Below, piece after piece: positions 43,613 to 53,138 of a DNA stretch of 64,000 nt. Source of the DNA: Limnovirga soli (GTDB lineage: Bacteria; Bacteroidota; Bacteroidia; Chitinophagales; Chitinophagaceae). A program made the translations under genes and the position numbers. Positions within the stretch are counted from its first letter, which is position 1. Each line of letters opens with the position of its first letter. The stretch covers positions 248,001-312,000 of the forward strand of contig NZ_WHPF01000006.1 in assembly GCF_013106755.1 (NCBI RefSeq), in the 5' to 3' direction. The notes under the pieces were generated by a model that saw nothing but the letters and a program-made list of their open reading frames with translations, searched no databases and was not told the DNA's origin.

Positions 43613-44833
43613 TTATTGCTTTAATTTGGCCCAGTTTCGCTCTGGCAACACGCTAAACCAATCTGGCCTTTCCGGGTCGCGGTCGTACTGATAACCACCT
43701 ACTTCTTTATAATATTCCTCGTATTGTTTTAGTTTGTCTCTATCCAGTTCTACACCCAAGCCTGGACCGGTGGGTACAGCAATAGCACCATTTACATATT
43801 GCATTTTACCGCCTTTGATAATATCGTCGGTAACATGATGATAATGTGCATCGGCGGCAAAAGATAAGTTGGGAATGGCCGCACCTAAATGTAACATGGT
43901 AGCCAGTTGAATACCCAATTCGCCGGAGCTGTGCACGGCCACACCAATCTGGAATTTTTCGCATACCACACTTGCTTTCCATGCTTGTCTTAGTCCGCCC
44001 CAAAAAGTAGTGTCGAGCAAGATTACATCAATGGCATTGGTGCGGATGCAGGCAGCTAGCTGCTCAAAGTTTACCACTACGGTATTGGTAGAAGTTGGTA
44101 TTTTAACCATATCTCTTACCCTGCGCATGCCTTCCATGCCCCAGGTAGGATCTTCAAAATAATCGTTGGGCAAATGTTCTATGGCTTTACCAATGCGGAT
44201 AGATTCTTCCACACTCCAGGCAGCATTGGGATCGATTCTAACCTTATGCTTTGGGAATGCGGCCGACAAGGCTTTAAATACTTCCACCTCATGATCGGGA
44301 TGAAAAACACCGGCTTTTAATTTATGCGAGGTAAACCCATATTGTTCTACCAGCTCTTTAGCATGGGCCACAATTTCTTCGGCAGTTTCCTCGCCACCAA
44401 TACCAGTTTGTTCATTTTTATACCGGAAAAAAATATAGGAGGCAAATGGCACAGTTTCGCGAAGGGCGCCGCCCAATAAATCGCAGGCACGCATACCTGT
44501 TTTTTTGCCGATGATATCAATACAGGCGAATTCTATAGCGGCATGCAACTGGGTACGGTTATTATACAATGAAGCAGTGGGGTTACAAATTTTCCAGTAT
44601 AGCGATTCCAGTTGCATGGGATCGTGGCCTATTAAATATTTATTGAGGGCACGAAATGCATTTTCGGCAGACTCTCCGCCGCCGCCCATTTCACCAAGAC
44701 CGGTTATACCCTCATCTGTTTCTACTTCTACAATAGTACGCACAAAACGCCCCCAGTGGCAACCATTGGAATGCCTTATTGGGGCATGCAATGGCATGGC
44801 TACCGTTGTTGCTTTTATGTTTGTTATTTTCAT
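43613..44833 (-). CDS. Enolase-superfamily sugar-acid dehydratase (glucarate dehydratase-like)
   Basis: 406 residues. The N-terminal capping domain (1-130) is followed by a TIM barrel. All catalytic groups of the glucarate-dehydratase pattern can be placed: KxK at Lys171/Lys173, metal ligands Asp201, Glu227 and Asn250, then Asp274 and His301. Asn as the third ligand is the mark of this subgroup, against Glu in mandelate racemase and galactonate dehydratase types. The reaction is loss of water from a sugar acid to give a 2-keto-3-deoxy acid. The capping loops that set the substrate are not readable by eye. It acts after the lactonase encoded next to it. Confidence 0.9.
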   Translation of the reverse strand: MKITNIKATTVAMPLHAPIRHSNGCHWGRFVRTIVEVETDEGITGLGEMGGGGESAENAFRALNKYLIGHDPMQLESLYWKICNPTASLYNNRTQLHAAIEFACIDIIGKKTGMRACDLLGGALRETVPFASYIFFRYKNEQTGIGGEETAEEIVAHAKELVEQYGFTSHKLKAGVFHPDHEVEVFKALSAAFPKHKVRIDPNAAWSVEESIRIGKAIEHLPNDYFEDPTWGMEGMRRVRDMVKIPTSTNTVVVNFEQLAACIRTNAIDVILLDTTFWGGLRQAWKASVVCEKFQIGVAVHSSGELGIQLATMLHLGAAIPNLSFAADAHYHHVTDDIIKGGKMQYVNGAIAVPTGPGLGVELDRDKLKQYEEYYKEVGGYQYDRDPERPDWFSVLPERNWAKLKQ

Positions 44834-44906
44834 AAAATGAAATAGTTTATTTGATTGTTTTAGAATACAACATATGCTTACTTATTTCAACATTTGATTT
44901 TACTAT

Positions 44907-45665
44907 TTATTCTGTGTCCCGTTTACTACCGGCAATGGTAATACCCAACCCGCCATCAATACGAATAGCCTGACCAGTGATAAAACCTGCTTTACTGCTA
45001 CATAAGAAACTAATTAGTTCGGCCACTTCTTCTGGTTTACCAATACGGCCCGCCGGATGCATATCAATACATTCCTGCATTACTGCTTCCGGGTTGGGTG
45101 ATAATGCAATGGCATCGCGTAGCATGGGTGTATCAATTGTTCCCGGGCAAACAGCTACACAACGAATATGCGGCGCATAGTCTACAGCAATACTTCTGGT
45201 AAGCCCCAGCAATGCAGTTTTAGCCGTTGTATAAGCAGCTACATTTTGCTGACTAACAAATGCCTGTACACTACTTACATTTATTATTACCCCACTCCCC
45301 TTTTGCTGCATATAAGGTATTGCATGTTTAGCACATAGGTACTGGCTTTTGAGATTTACATTCATTACCAGATCCCATTCTTCTTCGGCTGTTTCTGTAA
45401 CGTTGCCATAGCGCTGTATACCGGCATTGTTTATCAGCACATCAATACTACCATAACGGTGATGGATGTTAACCATGGCCTGTTTGATATCATTGCTATT
45501 GGCAATATCGCAATGCATAAACAACCATTTATCGTTTATGATACCGCTTGCATCTGCGGTAATATCCAATACGGCCACATTAGCCCCCGCAGCATAAAAA
45601 AGGTGGGCACATGCCAAACCTATTCCCTTGGCACCACCTGTTATTATGATGGTTTTATTAGTCAT
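44907..45665 (-). CDS. Short-chain dehydrogenase/reductase, probable sugar dehydrogenase
   Basis: 252 residues, classical SDR length. TGGAKGIGLACA (8-19) is the cofactor motif. The acidic residue in VAVLDIT, at the end of strand 2, favours NAD. NNAGIQRYG follows. The catalytic triad is Ser in NVSSVQAF plus Tyr/Lys in YTTAKTALLG. CPGTIDTPML and FITGQAIRIDGGLG close the fold. The start codon overlaps the end of the upstream mutarotase-like gene by 8 bp, so the two are translationally coupled. In this locus it would oxidise an aldose to its lactone, ahead of the SMP-30 lactonase. Confidence 0.9.
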   Translation of the reverse strand: MTNKTIIITGGAKGIGLACAHLFYAAGANVAVLDITADASGIINDKWLFMHCDIANSNDIKQAMVNIHHRYGSIDVLINNAGIQRYGNVTETAEEEWDLVMNVNLKSQYLCAKHAIPYMQQKGSGVIINVSSVQAFVSQQNVAAYTTAKTALLGLTRSIAVDYAPHIRCVAVCPGTIDTPMLRDAIALSPNPEAVMQECIDMHPAGRIGKPEEVAELISFLCSSKAGFITGQAIRIDGGLGITIAGSKRDTE

Positions 45666-46746
45666 GTTGATTAAATAAAAAGTTACCTATTTTAAATTGT
45701 TTGGCAGTTTGCATTTCTACCAATATCAATTCATTATTTTCCAAAAGCAATTTTTCAACCCCCAAAAAACCTTGTGGTGGCTGAAAAAGGAAATTACCAT
45801 ATTCACGCAATACTTTTTCGCCAGCATCAATCCAGGATACTGTTGGCTGCCCAAAAACTTGCAAATGATTATTTGCAATGATTTGCTGAAAAGGTTGATG
45901 CAAACCGGTATTACCAAATTCTAGTCCGCGGTATTGCAAATGGCCCTGCTCAAAATGTTGCCATAGATTAATCCAGGGGTATTGTTTACGGGGCCATATA
46001 TAGCCCATTATTAGGTTTTGCTCCGGATTGTACGCTGTAAGCCAGCCAAATTCATCCTGCGGGTTTACAATAAATGAAAAAACAGAATTAAATGGCTGCT
46101 GTGGCTGGCGCAAATCAAAGGCTTCTTCATTTTCAGGCAATGCAATAGTTGGCCAGTGTACGGTATTTGATAAAGGGTCATTTGCATGCATATAGGAAAA
46201 CCCTTCTGTGGCGTTGCATTGAATAACGGTTTCTTTATCTAAAAAGGGAGCACCAATAGTAGGATGCTGCACCATCTGATATAAGCGGCCCAATGTTTTT
46301 ATATTGGTAATTATTTCTGATACATGACAAACAGCTTCGTTGGCATTCATTTCAATTTTACGAAAAACATGCAGGCCCTCTAAGGGTGCCGTTGTATCCA
46401 TTGTAATTACACGTGGATTATTGGTCTCGTAATTTTGCCAGTTTATATTGGCTGGCTGACCATGATTGGGCATGCCTGCTTTTATTTCTCCGGGGGATGC
46501 TTCGCCCCACCTGCCGGCACAAATAAAATGACCCTGATATACCGCACCAGCTTTGTTTTGAGCCGGCATTTGATCCTTTGTAAAACGAAAGGATAATGGA
46601 TTTACCGGATTGCTGAGCAAATGAAAATCGGTAATGGCACCACCATGCAAATCTACCTGCAGCATGGCTATACTGTTTTGTAGTTGAATGCTATTATGGA
46701 TGATGTAGGCTGTCAAAATGTTGTTTTTTTTTTGGTTTTGCCGCAT
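45658..46746 (-). CDS. Galactose-mutarotase-like fold protein, unknown specificity
   Basis: 362 residues from the Met of MRQNQKKNNIL; the frame extends six codons further, to just short of the dispersed element at 46759. The protein is beta rich without a signal peptide. IQLQNSIAMLQVDLHGGAITDFHL, here in two strands, resembles the start of aldose-1-epimerase/DUF4432-type beta-sandwiches. EYGNFLFQPPQGFL and other aromatic strands follow. The catalytic His/Glu pair of galactose mutarotase is not clearly seen, so activity is uncertain. Coupling to the SDR gene suggests it serves the same sugar, for example by supplying the anomer that the dehydrogenase needs. Confidence 0.65.
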   Translation of the reverse strand: MRQNQKKNNILTAYIIHNSIQLQNSIAMLQVDLHGGAITDFHLLSNPVNPLSFRFTKDQMPAQNKAGAVYQGHFICAGRWGEASPGEIKAGMPNHGQPANINWQNYETNNPRVITMDTTAPLEGLHVFRKIEMNANEAVCHVSEIITNIKTLGRLYQMVQHPTIGAPFLDKETVIQCNATEGFSYMHANDPLSNTVHWPTIALPENEEAFDLRQPQQPFNSVFSFIVNPQDEFGWLTAYNPEQNLIMGYIWPRKQYPWINLWQHFEQGHLQYRGLEFGNTGLHQPFQQIIANNHLQVFGQPTVSWIDAGEKVLREYGNFLFQPPQGFLGVEKLLLENNELILVEMQTAKQFKIGNFLFNQHD

Positions 46747-46758
46747 TATGTACCTACA

Positions 46759-46807
46759 GTACAAGAGTGCGACGCAACGGATGTTTAATATGTGTTATTG
46801 AGCAGGG
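46759..46807 (+). repeat. 48-bp dispersed element
   Basis: GTACAAGAGTGCGACGCAAC, GGATG, spacer, GCAGGG. It sits in the 71-bp gap between the mutarotase-like gene and the first propeller gene. Confidence 0.85.
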
Positions 46808-46817
46808 CTCATAATGG

Positions 46818-48032
46818 TTAATATTTTACTGAAATAAATCTTGGCCTTAAATGATAAGGATGTTTAACAATATCATCTAAGAAATCGAATGAATTTACGT
46901 TATAGCTAATCAGCAATTCGCCGGGCTTGGATAAGCTGGGATGCGCTTTGGCATTGTACGTGTAAAAGTCAAGATCGTCGTAGGTTTCTGGTGTATCCCA
47001 TACTTTTTTGGCGGGTTGAAATGGCCCCCATGGTGTAGCACCTGCAGCCACCACAACAGAAGTGGCCGATGTTTTTAACTGGTAAGCAGCAATTACCCGG
47101 CCATCGGGCATAAAGCTTACACTCATTTCGTTGGAAATATTATCGGTTAATGCAGCGCAGCTATGCATATCGGTATTCCAGCCCATTCCATCCCAAAAAC
47201 GCCAGGCGGTAAAATCTTCAAATGCATTATCGGGCACCCTTGCTACCAGCAACTCTTTGCTTAATCCGCGAACCCCATATACATACACATAACCATCGGG
47301 CTTTGGTGCACCTGCACCTTTGGTGTTTGGCAATACACAAATGCCAAAAACGGTTTTGCCCTTTGCATCGGTGAAAAACAAAGGCGTATCAAATTGTTGT
47401 TGATTGGCAAATGGTGGGCGGCTGCCTTTTGGCAAGGCAATTAACGACACGCCAATATCTTCAAACGGATAAATACTACCCGGAATATTTCTAATAAGGT
47501 AGGCAAAAATGTACAGGGTACTATCCATTGCATGATTAAGAAAACCATCTCCCAGCCAGTAATAATTACCCGGTTGTGCTTTTGCCGTATGCGGCTCGAA
47601 CATTGAAATGGGTTTACCGGTACTATCTTTGCGCCAATGATAGGTTATTTTATTGGGGTTGGGTTCATCGCCTGTAAAGTAGGCAATAGAATTATTCATC
47701 ATTTGCCAGGCACCATTCAGGGTATCGGCCTGGGTATCAATATTACCCAATATGCAATCGCTAAACCAAAACATGGTTTCAGAATTGGCATTTAGCTGCC
47801 CCGGTTTATCAACACCATTAAGCGAAGTGCAATAAATACCGTCGGCCCCAATCCAGCCTGTATCGTGGCGCAGCATTTCACTCCATGCAGCCACAGGTTT
47901 TGTAACCAGCCTGGATGCGCTGTATTCGTCATAACCACCAGCTGCAGTTGCTTCCTCACTGTGTTGTGCATTTTGCGTACAACCAGCCATTATAGCAACA
48001 ACCAGTACATAAAATCCAACATTCGTTTTCAT
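46818..48032 (-). CDS. DUF4185/DUF5005-like beta-propeller lipoprotein, paralogue A
   Basis: 404 residues from MKTNVGFYVLVVAIMAGC, a lipoprotein leader; the 24 codons upstream are rejected because they lack a leader and run towards a dispersed element. The family pattern is WIGADGIYCTSLNGVDK (blade 1), MFWFSDCILGN, NYYWLGDGFLNH, LPKGSRPPF, PDGYVYVYGVRG and GELLISYNVNSFDF near the end. It resembles five-bladed propeller glycosidases. It departs from its two paralogues where LFGDTM/LFSDTM becomes WFSDCI. It is probably surface or periplasmic and may bind or cut a polysaccharide. Confidence 0.75.
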   Translation of the reverse strand: MKTNVGFYVLVVAIMAGCTQNAQHSEEATAAGGYDEYSASRLVTKPVAAWSEMLRHDTGWIGADGIYCTSLNGVDKPGQLNANSETMFWFSDCILGNIDTQADTLNGAWQMMNNSIAYFTGDEPNPNKITYHWRKDSTGKPISMFEPHTAKAQPGNYYWLGDGFLNHAMDSTLYIFAYLIRNIPGSIYPFEDIGVSLIALPKGSRPPFANQQQFDTPLFFTDAKGKTVFGICVLPNTKGAGAPKPDGYVYVYGVRGLSKELLVARVPDNAFEDFTAWRFWDGMGWNTDMHSCAALTDNISNEMSVSFMPDGRVIAAYQLKTSATSVVVAAGATPWGPFQPAKKVWDTPETYDDLDFYTYNAKAHPSLSKPGELLISYNVNSFDFLDDIVKHPYHLRPRFISVKY

Positions 48033-48064
48033 ATGCAATCGTTTTTCAAAATACATTTTATTGG

Positions 48065-48112
48065 CCAGGCTTTTGGTTATGTATACAGCATCCTTGCGTC
48101 GCACACTGCAAC
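48065..48112 (-). repeat. 48-bp dispersed element, altered end
   Basis: Minus strand: GTTGCAGTGTGCGACGCAAG (TTGC for TACA), GGATGC, spacer, GCCTGG. The length is still 48 bp. Confidence 0.8.
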
Positions 48113-48184
48113 TTCCGCCTTACTATTGTGCTTTAATACAAAAAGTCCTATATCATAATCCAAACCGGTTGTATAAATTTGTTT

Positions 48185-49666
48185 TTACCAATTATCTGTT
48201 CTAAAAGGTACAGCCGGCAAACCATCTGTATTACCAAAATTGGTAACAGGATAATTGGTATATGCATAACGTACGGCTACAGGTTTCTTTACTTTTTCAC
48301 TGGTTAATACCACCTGATTGTTAACTATTTTTGCATCCGCATAATAAAACTTCTTATCCTCACCCGCTATATAAAAATGGCGAGGTGCGGCTGCATCATT
48401 TGTTTGTAAACCAGCACCTATACTACCAGCTTCAAAGGAAACCTTAACCGTAGCACCAGATACTGAATAACCTTTAAATACAGGACCCAGGAATTGAACA
48501 TTTTTTACATGATAGGTTTTGGATAAGGCATTCCAGGCCAGTCTTTCCCCTACTTCCTTTTTTTGCCGCGGATGAATATCAGCAGGATCTGCTATATCCA
48601 TGGTAACCACCATACCTGTATTTTTCACTTTCAGCACATCCTTCTGTGCATCCCTGAATAAAGCATAGTTATAGGCGGTAGAATCGTTTAATTGCCAGTT
48701 ATAGGGCGCTACCTGTACATAATAAAAAGGCAAATCGCCCTGGTTAAATAATGAACGCCAGTTACCAATCATAGCGCCGCATAAACGTGCATAGATATCC
48801 TGGTTATCCTTATTACTTTCGCCCTGGTACCACAAAAAACCTTTTAATGATATATTTCTTAATGGATAAATCATGGAGTTATACAGCAAGGTTGGTCGAG
48901 TAAGTTTTTCAAAAGTTACCACAGAATCAAGTGGTTCTCTTGCAGCGGCACTGGTATCGTAAGCATACAATATTTTATTTAGTGCTTCATCCGCAGCCAG
49001 GGTTTCACGGCTTGTCCAGGCCTGACAGGTAGTAGCGCCAATTGATGAAGTAATTAACCCCACAGGAACATGCAGACGGTTCATTAATTCGCGGCCAAAA
49101 TAATATGCCACTGCACTAAAGTCTTTTGCGTTATCTGGGGTACAAATTTTCCAATCGCCTTTGCATCTTTCAACAGGCATTTTCTTAAAGTCTGACTTAA
49201 TATCCCATAAGCGAATTTGCGGATAATTTGCAGCCGCTATTTCCTTTTCATAATCCATTACACCCTGAAGCCAGGGTAAAAATGGTTTTAATTCCATATC
49301 CATATTTGATTGGCCACTGCATAGCCAAACTTCGCCAATTAATACATCCGACAACACCTGTTTTTCTGTATTGGTATAAACTTCAATAGTATGTGGTGTA
49401 TAATTATTTTCTGCTACTGCAGGCACTTCAATTGAAACCTGCCAATTACCATCTGCGCCAGCTTTGGCAGTATACAGTTTTTTACTCCAGTCGGGTTTAA
49501 TGTGTATTTCAGTTCCCATGGTGGCGGTACCCCAATAAATCATTGGTTTGGCCTGCTGAATAACCATACTGCTTTGCAAACCATTTCCCAACTGTAAGCC
49601 AGTTTGAGCCTGCAGAAAAAGTGCAGGCATTAAAAACAACAGGAAACTTACCAGATACTTTTTCAT
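48185..49666 (-). CDS. Sialate O-acetylesterase-like SGNH esterase
   Basis: 493 residues. The signal peptide (1-20) ends FLQAQ. A beta domain (about 22-105) is followed by the SGNH hydrolase core, with the nucleophile Ser120 in LCSGQSNM. FLWYQGESN is block III, and ADIHPRQKKEVGERLA carries the catalytic Asp/His (DxxH). It closes with a C-terminal beta domain. The family removes O-acetyl groups from sialic acid or other acetylated glycans. Its start codon overlaps the stop of the upstream propeller gene by one base (TAATG), so the pair is coupled. Here it would deacetylate the glycan handled by the propeller proteins. Confidence 0.92.
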   Translation of the reverse strand: MKKYLVSFLLFLMPALFLQAQTGLQLGNGLQSSMVIQQAKPMIYWGTATMGTEIHIKPDWSKKLYTAKAGADGNWQVSIEVPAVAENNYTPHTIEVYTNTEKQVLSDVLIGEVWLCSGQSNMDMELKPFLPWLQGVMDYEKEIAAANYPQIRLWDIKSDFKKMPVERCKGDWKICTPDNAKDFSAVAYYFGRELMNRLHVPVGLITSSIGATTCQAWTSRETLAADEALNKILYAYDTSAAAREPLDSVVTFEKLTRPTLLYNSMIYPLRNISLKGFLWYQGESNKDNQDIYARLCGAMIGNWRSLFNQGDLPFYYVQVAPYNWQLNDSTAYNYALFRDAQKDVLKVKNTGMVVTMDIADPADIHPRQKKEVGERLAWNALSKTYHVKNVQFLGPVFKGYSVSGATVKVSFEAGSIGAGLQTNDAAAPRHFYIAGEDKKFYYADAKIVNNQVVLTSEKVKKPVAVRYAYTNYPVTNFGNTDGLPAVPFRTDNW

Positions 49667-50901
49667 TATGGCAATAATTTAAGTTTTATAAATCTTGGTC
49701 GGTATAAATCGGGATACAGTTTTATTTCATTAAAAAAATCAAATGAATTAACATTATAACTAATCAGCAATTCGCCAGGCTTTGAAAAGCAAGGGAATGC
49801 TTTTGCATTGTAAGCAAATACGTTTTTGGATATTTTTTTCACATCGCTGCAATTCCATATGTTTATCACTTTTCCAAATGGGCCATAAGGCGTTTTGCCT
49901 AAGCGTAAGCCAACATAATCGCTAATTCCATTTACCTGAAATACCATAGCATAACGCCCATCCGGCAAGGGAGATACGCTTAATTCATTGGAAGCACTAT
50001 CTGTAATATTTGCTACGGTATTAATATCCGCACTCCATGCCTTGCCATCAAAAAAGCGCCACTCGTTAAATTGTTTAAATGCCTTTGGGGTAACTCTTGC
50101 AACCATTACATTTTTTGCTTTACCACGCATGCCATACACATATATATAACCATCCGGATTTGGTGCACCTGCGGCTTTGGTATTTACAAATATGCCCGCC
50201 CCAAATGAGGCATAATCATTCGCTGAATCAGAAGTGCCTTTTATATAAAAAGGTGTTTGTGTTTGGGTAAATTCTTTAAAAGGAGGTTTGCTTCCTTTGG
50301 GTATTTCAATCAGCACATTACCTACATCTGTAAATCCCCAGTCGGTTGTACCTGTATTACGAATAGTATAGGCAAATGCAAATAAACTACTGTCTAATTC
50401 GGTATTTACAAAACCATCGCCCAACCAAAAAATATCCCCCTTTATGGTTGAAGGCAAATTAGGGGAAAAGATGGTAGCAGGTTGATTGCTTTCGTCTTTG
50501 GCAAATTCAAAAGAAATATTGCCTGGGCTGGGTGTATTGCCTTTTAAAATGGCCACAGAATTACGCACCATGCTAAAACCAGGCTGCAGGGAATCCTGTA
50601 CAATATCTCCAATCATAGTATCGCCAAAAAGGAATAGTGTTTTAGCTGTATCATTACTTACGAAGGTATCTACGCCATTCAATGGAATGGCAAAAATGCC
50701 ATCGCCCCCAAACCATCCATGTTCCCGTTTAAATAGGGCTGTCCATTCAGGTGCCTCGCTAACAGTGAATTTTAGCGAATCAAGGTTATTGGCAATATCT
50801 GTTTGGGAAGGTGAGTTTGTATTGCATGCAGCAAAAAATAACAGGCCAACAAGACCAGCTATTTTGAATAAGCCATTTTGTATACAATACTTTTTTTGCA
50901 T
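49666..50901 (-). CDS. DUF4185/DUF5005-like beta-propeller lipoprotein, paralogue B
   Basis: 411 residues. The lipoprotein leader ends GLLFFAAC. It is aligned end to end with paralogue C at 50930: APEWTALFKREHGWFGGDGI, LFLFGDTMIGDIV, SMVRNSVAILKGN, FWLGDGFVNTELD, PKGSKPPF, NPDGYIYVYGMRG, SNELSVSPLPDGRYAMVFQV, TPYGPFG, ELLISYNVNSFDF. The DG of GGDGI, the D of FGDTM and the conserved Glu of NELS are candidate active-site acids by analogy with propeller hydrolases. It is the middle gene of the set, coupled to the esterase downstream. Confidence 0.8.
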   Translation of the reverse strand: MQKKYCIQNGLFKIAGLVGLLFFAACNTNSPSQTDIANNLDSLKFTVSEAPEWTALFKREHGWFGGDGIFAIPLNGVDTFVSNDTAKTLFLFGDTMIGDIVQDSLQPGFSMVRNSVAILKGNTPSPGNISFEFAKDESNQPATIFSPNLPSTIKGDIFWLGDGFVNTELDSSLFAFAYTIRNTGTTDWGFTDVGNVLIEIPKGSKPPFKEFTQTQTPFYIKGTSDSANDYASFGAGIFVNTKAAGAPNPDGYIYVYGMRGKAKNVMVARVTPKAFKQFNEWRFFDGKAWSADINTVANITDSASNELSVSPLPDGRYAMVFQVNGISDYVGLRLGKTPYGPFGKVINIWNCSDVKKISKNVFAYNAKAFPCFSKPGELLISYNVNSFDFFNEIKLYPDLYRPRFIKLKLLP

Positions 50902-50929
50902 AGTAGCGCCTATGTTGATATTTTATTAT

Positions 50930-52132
50930 TTATTGTAAAGTGAGCCTTAAAAAGCGCGGACGATAAAAATTATTGTGATTATTAACATCGTTCCAGAAAT
51001 CAAAGGAACCCACATTATAGCTAATCAGCATTTCGCCAGGTTTTGATAAGCTGGGATGCACTTTGGCATTATAAACAATAAAATTCTTTCCTTCCTTTTG
51101 TTCTGTGCATTCCCAAATTTTAATGATGGGGCCAAAGGGGCCATAAGGAGTTGTAGACAATCTTAAGCCCACTGCTGTACCAATACCATCAGTTTGAAAA
51201 ACCATGGCATAGCGGCCATCAGGTAAAGGTGTTACACTTAATTCGTTAGATGCACGATCTGCAATAGTGGCAGATTTTAAAATATCAGTTTGCCAGGTAG
51301 TCCCATCCCAATATCTCCATTTGGAAAAATCTTCGAAATTGCCTGGTTTTACCCTTGACACCATCACTTTTTTATTATCACCACCAACACCATATACATA
51401 TACATATCCATCTGGGTTAATAGCGCCGGCATCTTTGGTATTTGGGAAAATAGCAGACCCGAAAGAAATATAATTATTGGGATATTTTGCGGTATTATCT
51501 ACCGCATAAATGGGCGCATCAACTTGCTGTTGATTGGTATAGGGTGGTTTACTGCCCTTTGGTAAAATAATTAAAGCATTACCCACCTGTTGAAAAAGAA
51601 AAGCATTATCTGCCGTATCTCTTACCCTATAGCAAAAAATATAGGTTTTATCGTTTAGGGAATGATTTACAAAACCATCGCCCAGCCAATAATAATCGCC
51701 CTCTTTGGCATTGGGCGTATTGGGAACAAAAAAAGAACCTTCATTTCTGCTGGCAGTTTTTTTCCAGGTGAACTTTATATTTTCTTCAATGGGTTCGAAG
51801 CCTTTTAATAATGCCACAGAATTATGCACCATAATAAAACCGGGTTTGGGCCGATCGTTTACGATATCACCCAACATGGTATCGCTAAAAAGTATGGTTG
51901 TTTCGATGCTGCTATCAGCTTTATCTACTCCATTGGAAGGAACGGCAAAAATGCCATCGGCACCAAACCAGCCTGATGTACGGTTTAGCAAATTTGTCCA
52001 CTCCGGGGCAGGAGCGATGGTATATTTTAATGTGGTAATATCGGTATTGGTAACTATTGCATGTTTGGCACCACTACAGGAAAATAAGCCAGCGGCTGCA
52101 ATTATGTATAGCCAGTTTGTGTTTTTTTTCAT
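50930..52132 (-). CDS. DUF4185/DUF5005-like beta-propeller lipoprotein, paralogue C
   Basis: 400 residues from the Met of MKKNTNWLYIIAAAGLFSC, a lipoprotein leader with lipobox LFSC. It has the same blades as paralogue B: WFGADGIFAVPSNGVDK, TILFSDTMLGDIV, YYWLGDGFVNHSL, LPKGSKPPY, NPDGYVYVYGVGG, SNELSVTPLPDGRYAMVFQT, TPYGPFGP and EMLISYNVGSFDF. B and C are clearly closer to each other than to A. It follows a lipoprotein gene by 49 bp and precedes B by 28 bp, so the four genes from the lipoprotein to the esterase look like one transcript. Confidence 0.8.
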   Translation of the reverse strand: MKKNTNWLYIIAAAGLFSCSGAKHAIVTNTDITTLKYTIAPAPEWTNLLNRTSGWFGADGIFAVPSNGVDKADSSIETTILFSDTMLGDIVNDRPKPGFIMVHNSVALLKGFEPIEENIKFTWKKTASRNEGSFFVPNTPNAKEGDYYWLGDGFVNHSLNDKTYIFCYRVRDTADNAFLFQQVGNALIILPKGSKPPYTNQQQVDAPIYAVDNTAKYPNNYISFGSAIFPNTKDAGAINPDGYVYVYGVGGDNKKVMVSRVKPGNFEDFSKWRYWDGTTWQTDILKSATIADRASNELSVTPLPDGRYAMVFQTDGIGTAVGLRLSTTPYGPFGPIIKIWECTEQKEGKNFIVYNAKVHPSLSKPGEMLISYNVGSFDFWNDVNNHNNFYRPRFLRLTLQ

Positions 52133-52181
52133 TGAAAAATTTTTAGTTATGCGCAATTAAAATTTCATCCAAGTTCTTGAT

Positions 52182-52979
52182 TTAATACGCATCATAAGTA
52201 TACTTAAATAACTCCTCTTCCCCTAATCCAAATACTGAAAGATCGAGGGTTATTTCCAGTACCATTCTATCTTTCGTTAGAGAAATCACTTTATATACTT
52301 CAGTTGTTACGTTGGCCGGATTAAATATGGAATAATAGGTTCTTGTGAAGGTTTTTTCATCTTCACTTAATGTCCATTTAGAGAAAATATTAAACCCGTC
52401 AAACAGGCAACCTGAAGCTCCATAATTTACACTCATGGTACTATCGCGGTTAAAGGTCCAAATATCATCCTTACCACATTCCTGCAGGCTTTCTTCGGGT
52501 GGAGTGGCCGTTTCCCATAAGTTGGAACTGATTTTCCAGGGATGCGATGCAATAATTTGGGCACCTGAAGCAATAGTATTCACTGTTAAGTCTTTTTCGG
52601 CCGCTTTACCTTTTGCATCTTCTATCCTGTAATTAAAGCCAACCAGTTTATCCACCTCATTATCCTGAAGGGTATAGCTAAAGGGATATTCAAAGGTATT
52701 TTGTCCATCGGCGATGGTAGTTACTTTTAATATTCCATTGGTGCCCCAGCTACTATCTATTTTGAGGTTAATTGTTTTGGAAATATAAAAATTCTTTACA
52801 CCATTTTGAACTGTACCGGATAATACAGTAGATACATTAAAGCCTGATTTACCACTTACATTTTCTGGCGTAAGTTTTAAAACAGGTAAATCAGTTTCGG
52901 GCTTGTCCTTTTTACAGCCAAAGAACAATACTGAAGTGCAAAGTGAAACTGCAGTAAGAATGATTAAAGACTTTTTCAT
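52182..52979 (-). CDS. Lipoprotein of unknown function, possibly glycan binding
   Basis: 265 residues. The leader MKKSLIILTAVSLCTSVLFFGC has lipobox FFGC. The first half (about 30-130) is an Ig-like or cadherin-like beta-sandwich (LKLTPENVSGKSGFNV, FNYRIEDAKGKAAEKDLTV). The second half (about 145-262) resembles lipocalin-like/DUF5004-type modules of Bacteroidota (IIASHPWKISSNLW, DDIWTFNRDSTMSVNYG, ISLTKDRMVLEI). In sus-like loci such small lipoproteins are often SusE/SusF-like glycan binders. The position fits, but the sequence gives no direct proof. Confidence 0.65.
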   Translation of the reverse strand: MKKSLIILTAVSLCTSVLFFGCKKDKPETDLPVLKLTPENVSGKSGFNVSTVLSGTVQNGVKNFYISKTINLKIDSSWGTNGILKVTTIADGQNTFEYPFSYTLQDNEVDKLVGFNYRIEDAKGKAAEKDLTVNTIASGAQIIASHPWKISSNLWETATPPEESLQECGKDDIWTFNRDSTMSVNYGASGCLFDGFNIFSKWTLSEDEKTFTRTYYSIFNPANVTTEVYKVISLTKDRMVLEITLDLSVFGLGEEELFKYTYDAY

Positions 52980-53078
52980 TTTCGTTAGATTTATCGCTAC
53001 TATTTTTGATGACAGTTGCGTTTATTAAAAGATGTTATTCCCCGGCATTGGCTGTTAACAGCTGCTATACTTGTTGCC

Positions 53079-53127
53079 GTACAAGTGTGCGACGCAAGTA
53101 AAGCCTGATAAGCGCTATAAGGACGGG
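53079..53127 (+). repeat. 48-bp dispersed element
   Basis: GTACAAGTGTGCGACGCAAG, TAAAGCC, a 16-bp spacer, GACGGG. It lies between the symporter and lipoprotein genes. Confidence 0.9.
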
Positions 53128-53138
53128 TACATAATTTT

